A stretch of DNA of 64,000 bases from Calvatia gigantea (taxonomy: Eukaryota; Basidiomycota; Agaricomycetes; Agaricales; Lycoperdaceae): the NCBI GenBank assembly GCA_025093985.1, contig JACAAK010000009.1, forward strand, positions 62,001 through 126,000. Reading direction: 5' to 3'. Positions 58,939 through 64,000 of this stretch are shown one piece after another. The first letter of the stretch is position 1; every line of letters begins with the position of its first letter. A program made the position numbers and the translations under genes. The notes under the pieces were generated by a model that saw only the letters and a list, made by a program, of their open reading frames with translations, was not told the DNA's origin and ran no database searches.

Positions 58939-59395
58939 TTGAATGTTGGGCGCTCAGCGCTTACAGCTTCCTTCCCACTCTACATGGGCCAACTGTCTCA
59001 TCGCGTACGTTGGATTTCAAGATTCTATCCAAACCTTCTATCCCATCCTGTCCGGGATTCCCCATCTCTCTCTGGCGGTCCTGCCGATGAATCAACCAAC
59101 AACACCCACCACGCTACCAGGAATCACCCGACGACATCCGGAATCGGGAATCACGTAAACGACACAGGTTCGAGCACCAAATCTAAGGGTGCGAGGGAAG
59201 CACAAGCCAACAGACAAAAATCTCTGGGGACGCCCGCTCAGGACACTGCAGATAGAAATTCCCACCACTCTGCTCTAAATACCAGGGACATACCAAAGGG
59301 CCAAGATTGTGAGTACCAAATCTAGATTCTGCGCAGAGCGTGGACTCACAAATAAGAAGCCCTAGAACCCCTCGCCCGGAACGCTCTTGGACCGG
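58939..59395 (+). pseudogene. Truncated duplicate of the 5' end of the NACHT gene
   Basis: From about 59290 to 59395 the sequence repeats the exon-1/intron-1/exon-2 junction of the NACHT gene (59543-59640): a GTGAGTACCAAATCTA.ATTCTG intron start, then AAGCCCTAGA.CCCCTCGCCCGGAACG. It then stops. A 128-codon open frame runs into it from 58939 without a recognisable domain. Probably a remnant of a tandem copy. Confidence 0.5.
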
Positions 59396-59439
59396 CCAAA
59401 TTCAGAGGACAGTTCCTAAACGTTAAACTGCCGCTTCCC

Positions 59440-61264
59440 CATGATCTCTCATTTGTTGTACACTCTACTAAGGGACTCTTCTCCAATGCTCATGATTTTA
59501 TCATCCATCAAGCGACATTCGTAAATGAAATTCACCCGAATGAGAAAGATTGTAAGTAGCAAATCTAATTCTGTGGAGGACGGATTGGCCAACAGACGAG
59601 AAGCCATAGATCTCCTTGCCCGGAACGTCATTCTTTGGGTTCAGTTCGACTCAAGGGAACGAGACCCTCCCCCATCTTGCTACCCCGGCACCAGACTAGA
59701 TATCCTCCGGAATCTCGTATCCTGGATGCGCAACCTCACACGCAAGCATAGCGTTGTGTGGCTCCATGGACCTGCCGGCGTAGGAAAGTCGGCCATCATC
59801 CAGACCCTCGCAGAATCCGAAGCCCATTCCTCGTCTTCTATTCTAGGTGCCACCATCTTCTTTTCGAGATCCAACGAGCGCAACGATCCGCACCGTGTAA
59901 TTGTTACCATCGCTTACCAGCTTGCTGTCAAATACCAGGCGTATCGCACATATGTTGTGGATCTACTCGTGCATGATCCCCTGGTCGTCAAGAAATCGCT
60001 AGCCGAGCAATTTTACTGGTTCATCGTCAAACCTTTCGCTGAAAAGAGACTCCTAGAAGGATCCTACGAGACTGTGCTGATCACGCTCGATGGACTTGAC
60101 GAGTGCAGGGGCGAATCGACACAGCGCGAAATCATCTTCCTTGTAACCAGGTTCTCCCTTCAATACCCAGACACTCCCCTCATCTGGATTATCGCCAGTC
60201 GCCCAGAACCTCAGATACGCACTACCTTTTCGCATCAAAACGTTCCGGGAAGTTACCGCGAGATAGGGGTGCCCGTCGACTCTGACCAGGCCCGTGCTGA
60301 TGTCAAATTCTACTTACACAACAAGTTCGCCGAAATCAGGCATAATTACCCTACGTCTTTCACTTCGCCAGCCCAACAGTGGCCGACAGGGTTTGAGTTT
60401 ACCAAAGTTGCAACCTCCTCGTCGGGCTTGTTTGCTTTTGCCAACACTGTTGTTCATTTCACCGAGGACGAAGAATACTCCAATCCTGTCGCTCAGCTGC
60501 AGAAGGTCCTTGACGTCCTTGAATCCGTTTCATCACCCGCACCACAGGATGCTCCATTTGCCGCCCTCGACGCACTTTACACCCTAATTCTATCTGGGGT
60601 TTCTTCCAGAGTATTGCCAATCACTCGGAAACTATTGATGGTCGGGGGGAAGTTCAAGTCGCTTGCTTTCAGTTTCAACGTACTCTCGGTCAACCAAGCC
60701 GATGCATACAGTGCTCTCCGGAAGCTCCATTCAGTCCTCGGTATTCCTTCACCAGGGGAAGCGCACCAGAGGAAGATTTAGCCATTCCATTCCTCTTTTT
60801 CTGATTATCTACGGTCTCGGTCCCGTTCTAATCCATTCTGGATTGATCCAATGGAGGCAGAGAGTGTAGAATTGCAGGCAATTGTTCGGATTTTGTTAGA
60901 AGCACACAATGCTGGTATGTCTCTACTATCAACTCAAGATGGTGGTTATTCAAAAGCTCCTCTAGCCCAATCTGTTGTCGACACGTCAAGTATAAGCATA
61001 TCCTGGCCCTGTGGAAACAGAGAGGACACGCAGAAGGAATTATTCCAGTACACCACGCTTCGTGCACTTTGTGGTTTGCTTGGGCAGACACCAACGCAAC
61101 ACATCCAAAAACTTCGCCGCTTTTTCCAGGACTTTGATTATGCATGCCTCGGCTCCCTCACCGGGTGCGAGAATGTGCACTACATTATATCATGCATCCT
61201 TAAACCAGTTAGTTTTCTTGCTTTCACCCTAAAGCTTGTGGACACAATCACTGATGGATCGTGA
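59440..61264 (+). CDS. NACHT/STAND NTPase (NOD-like receptor homologue)
   Basis: An exon 1 segment GLFSNAHDFIIHQATFVNE splices at 59545 to an exon at about 59597 (REAIDLLARNV). The NACHT domain follows: Walker A GPAGVGKSAIIQ near 59768-59803, GATIFFSRSN, AYQLAVKYQAYRTYVV, Walker B VLITLDGLDECRGES, and sensor-like IIASRPEPQIR. A helical region after it is shared with the paralogue at 52976-54540. An in-frame TAG at 60779-60781 separates RKI from PFHSSFSDYL; the same frame stays open to 61264 and the paralogue reads through this point with sense codons, so the tail was coding. No C-terminal WD or ankyrin repeats are seen. An ATG for exon 1 was not fixed. Such proteins are candidate allorecognition/immune sensors. 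Confidence 0.75.
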
Positions 61265-61278
61265 AGCCCCTTATGCCA

Positions 61279-61768
61279 CATTTGAAGGAATGGGGAATTA
61301 CCACCACTGTCGAAATACGGTCCTTGAATTTGGCTGCTATCGGCTTGGATGACAAAGGATACATTTTTTCGGATAGGTGGCCGCTGCGTAAGAAGCAGGT
61401 ATTGCAATCAGGGAGTATGGTTCAAGTTACTGAATCTGATGGAGTGATGATCCGAGCTTTCTCGTCCCATGAGACGGGGGGGTCGTTTCCTTTTGTAAGT
61501 CATCGGAAAGTCCTATTATGGCAACTCTCACATTGCTCAAAATAGATTTCTTGGGCACCCAAGATCAACAGCTGGTATTGGGAGGTAATTACTTTACGGA
61601 AGAACCTGGACTGGAAAGCTTACATAGTCCAACATCTCACCGCAATTATGGATCACCTACCAACCCACCCAGTAACTTTACTTGGTCGAGGTAACAAAAG
61701 CTGCGTTCTCATTACCTTTGTTGTTTTTGACCAGCCGTGGGTCTATATCCTTCCTTATAGACCGTCCT
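61279..61768 (+). CDS. Short spliced frame downstream of the NACHT gene, unknown
   Basis: An open frame reading DDKGYIFSDRWPLRKKQ and QVTESDGVMIRAFSSHETGG reaches GTAAGT at 61495. A 51-nt intron ending AAATAG joins it to ISWAPKINSWYWE and QHLTAIMDHLPTHPVTLLG. No start codon or domain. It could be the 3' end of a separate gene or a remnant. Confidence 0.3.
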
Positions 61769-61814
61769 AATATACAAACTTGCCACTCCATATTACATCT
61801 CCCCACTCCTCACA

Positions 61815-62000
61815 TCGTACACCGGGCCGCCAATATCTCGGCCGGCGCATAGATGGGCCTTGGTTGCGTGGTACCTTTTAAGCGCAATCATAGACCCCAT
61901 CTTCTTTTTCCCCCTGACGGGTGAATCAACGCACCAACAACCGCATCGCAACGAAGTATGTAGGGCCCAGGGCGACGACTTCAAAGATGCGAGGCATCCA
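61815..62000 (-). pseudogene. Relic of the last exon of the membrane-protein gene
   Basis: The stretch around 61921-62000 translates on the minus strand to EVVALGPTYFVAMRLLVR followed by TGA and TTCACC, a diverged copy of the ending VIVLGLTYFIVMLLFMR of the gene at 62163. The 3' flank is also shared, so it is a local ~240-bp tandem duplication. Confidence 0.55.
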
Positions 62001-62162
62001 TGGTCGCCTTGCGCCCCTCCTGACTTTAAAAAGTTGCGCACCCCAACGACATTTTAGCCGGCCATTAGCTGGGTTACATACACGGACGGGTCTTGGTTAC
62101 ATACAAGGGACCACTTATTGCCAATCATACACTGTACCTTTTTGCTCCTCCCGCCCGGTGAA

Positions 62163-63201
62163 TCAACGCATAAACAGCAGCATTACAATGAAGTATGTAA
62201 GGCCCAGGACTATGACTCCAGAGATACGAAGCACATCAAAGTTGATCTTGGGGTTATTGTACTGTGAGAGAAGAACGACCGTGATGACCTTGAAAAGCGC
62301 GTGAATGACGAGCGACCCGATGATCACTCCACTGTACTGGAGTACCTAATGAAGGAAGATATAAGCAAAGATGCAAAACCGCAGAGTTGGAAGGACCCCT
62401 TACCCAATCCAGAGTCATCTGAACTCGTGGTGGAATGAACATATTGGGGTAGGCGCACAACTAGAGGGAAGTGTAAGTCGAGATTTGGAGTCGGAGGACT
62501 GGAAACCCTTTACCGGATTCGCAGTGAATGCAGCCCTTGAAGAACTGCAGCATTGACCACCACCAGGACATATACCCCGTGTACACATAATATGAAATTA
62601 GCCAACTGAGGTACTTGTTATCGGCCTCGGGGTCCACCATGCTGAGAGCAAGGAAGGTGGTTGTGTAGGCAGCAATGCCGAGATGGATAACCACAAGGCA
62701 TAAATCGAGGATTACGTTGAGAGGGGAAGGCCGGGGTGCGGGGGGGATAATGAACCATCCACCGATAATAAATAAGCTTGTAACACAATGGCGACGATGA
62801 AAACATCGGCCAGTTTACCAAGCAAAAACCCTGCAATGTATGCGGAATCAGGGAAGTTCCTCCCCCGCATAAGCACAGTGTGTGCATAGACGATGTGGAT
62901 AATGAGCTGAGCCAACCATGTCGACACGGCGAGAAAAGATAGCCGGTGAAATCAGTGGCCTGTGTCGTGCAAGTATATGAACATCTCCCATGGCACCCCA
63001 CCTGGCCCGGGCAGCCAAACTATCCTCTCCAACGCCAGCACAAAGACAAGGCCGGTCAGAGTGGAGAAAATGATAAGGAAGGAGAAAATTGCAGTATGGA
63101 TGGAGCTGTTGTTGCTGATCCTGGTTCGTATGCCTGAGGATGATAGTCGCATGGAGGAGGCAGCCTATAACTGCATATCTCAAAACAGTGCGAGACAGCA
63201 T
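62163..63201 (-). CDS. Multi-pass (about 7 TM) membrane protein, broken
   Basis: Hydrophobic segments in order: LRYAVIGCLLHATII, TAIFSFLIIFSTLTGLVFVL, RLSFLAVSTWLAQLIIHIVY, YIAGFLLGKLADVFIVAIVL, VILDLCLVVIHLGIAAYTTT, YSGVIIGSLVIHALFKVITV, and ISGVIVLGLTYFIVMLLFM ending at TGA 62163. The ATG is at 63201 or 63152. Between segments 2 and 3 an in-frame TGA (62952-62954) replaces a codon in HDTGH-x-FHRLSF. A frame change near 62778 fits one missing base. An intron ends before CAYPNMFIPPRVQM (about 62460), and another splits ...LDW and VLQYSG. The layout recalls the unnamed seven-helix families abundant in Agaricomycetes; function unknown. Confidence 0.55.
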
Positions 63202-63501
63202 TTCTGTGGAGGAAAGGTGGAGGACTGAAGGTCAAATTTATATTATATGATAATGCGTCAAGGTCGATGGAGAAGCACCCCCTGATCTTAATCACAGTAC
63301 TGCGCCAAGGCATGGACTGGGGGGGCTGATGCTTGTCAGCAGAAACGCCAGTGTCGTAGTAACAACCCTTCAAGCTCCAAGTGCCAGGGCAGTGCAGTTC
63401 TTAAGTATAGATAAATTACAATCAGCAGGCCTCATCCACGCCAAGTACTAAGGCCGATTAAGGACAAGGCGGGCATTGAATATTGAATATTGAGTATTGG
63501 G

Positions 63502-63797
63502 TGTTGAACGAGTCAGAACGACCCATCAGCTACGATATTGTAGGGAGCGGCCGGGTTTCGGAGGCTCGCTAGTTTATGCCCGTCTCCTATCTGACTACCT
63601 CCCTGTTCATTCGATAGTATTCTTTTTCTTTCCTTTTTCTCTACCTTCGTACCTAGCCGATGCCTTAGCTAAATAGAACGAGGCAGTCTTCGCCTCTCTT
63701 CCTATCGAGAGTAAAGTTGCGCCTGTTTAATTCCTGGTGTGACCTCTGGTGCTAAGACTATCTCACTCTCTTACTGTGTAAATCCATCGTTACAAAT
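63502..63797 (+). mobile_element. Candidate LTR at the window edge
   Basis: A ~296-bp segment begins TGTTGAACGAG and ends ATCGTTACA (TG...CA). It contains the pyrimidine-rich and short exon-like text usual for basidiomycete LTRs (GTGTGACCTCTGGTGCTAAG) and is followed by ATGATGGATCCGA, compatible with a primer-binding/leader region. An ATTGAATATTG microsatellite precedes it. No second LTR or pol is visible before the window ends. Confidence 0.4.
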
Positions 63798-64000
63798 ATG
63801 ATGGATCCGAAAAAAAATGTTGTAGTGAGGGGAGATTAAAAGCCTACCTGCGGCCTATCCCATCTATTGTTCAGCGGCTGCGTCGCGTGTCGAGTTCGTT
63901 ACATATACAACTGCCAAGGAAAAAATCAGCGAGAGAGAGGGAGGTATCGAGCCAACCTGGTCGGTGAGCCAGGGGAAGCATCGGCTGGGTGATCGCAACA

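Noticed and set aside
59525..59596. ATG at 59525 as the NACHT start (MKFTRMRKIVSSKS...)
   Set aside because: The paralogue shows that GTAAGT at 59546 is an intron donor and the preceding exon is read in another frame (FSNAHDFIIHQ), so this N-terminus is intron read-through.

Overview
The window looks like nuclear DNA of an Agaricomycete (mushroom-forming basidiomycete). Protein-coding genes are split by many short GT-AG introns (mostly 45-65 nt, a few GC-AG). The gene content also fits: a Mub1/SamB MYND protein, NACHT-type STAND NTPases starting with an FF-NAHHF-like segment, M36 fungalysins, a LysM protein and a PCA1/CrpA-type copper pump. There is no operon structure.

Layout. 1-918: 3' part of the RNase P/MRP subunit gene POP4 (+). 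919-5580: no gene I can support. 5581-8551: urate oxidase (+) with two unusually long introns. 8914-11882: transcription factor with two C2H2 fingers and a Zn2Cys6 cluster (+). 11883-16337: empty. 16338-28625: three tandem minus-strand fungalysin genes; the first is split by a solo LTR, and the second and third are a recent ~3.4 kb segmental duplication. 29993-31500: unknown acidic protein (-). 33461-33917: Q-rich small protein (+). 34050-34704: clean two-LysM secreted protein (-). 35543-37459: C2H2-like transcription factor (-). 38662-41186: a previously unnamed tandem array of four small minus-strand genes, each with a TGACGTCA-like site 58-80 bp upstream of its ATG. 41344-43026: class III aminotransferase (-). 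43261-46732 and 46784-49796: two convergent copper P1B ATPases, a CrpA/Pca1-like detoxification pump and a Ccc2-like secretory-pathway pump. 50681-51384: second copy of the solo LTR, followed by a possible Mub1 relic. 52976-54540: dead NACHT gene lacking its P-loop (-). 55078-58659: Mub1 homologue (+). 59440-61264: NACHT paralogue (+) with an intact P-loop but an in-frame TAG. 62163-63201: seven-helix membrane protein (-) with an in-frame TGA. The window ends in a probable LTR.

Functional themes: purine catabolism (uricase), secreted proteolysis (fungalysins with FTP-type propeptides), chitin binding (LysM), copper homeostasis (two pumps), and fungal innate-immunity-like NTPases with decayed copies.

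A quality warning applies to everything. Nearly every conserved gene carries single-base frameshifts, and almost all are extra bases, often a duplicated neighbour. That pattern fits residual insertion errors of an unpolished long-read assembly better than gene death, so I call most genes as CDS spanning the frameshift. I reserve 'pseudogene' for the LTR-split fungalysin and the P-loop-deleted NACHT gene. All family assignments are from reading motifs by eye; no database search was run.
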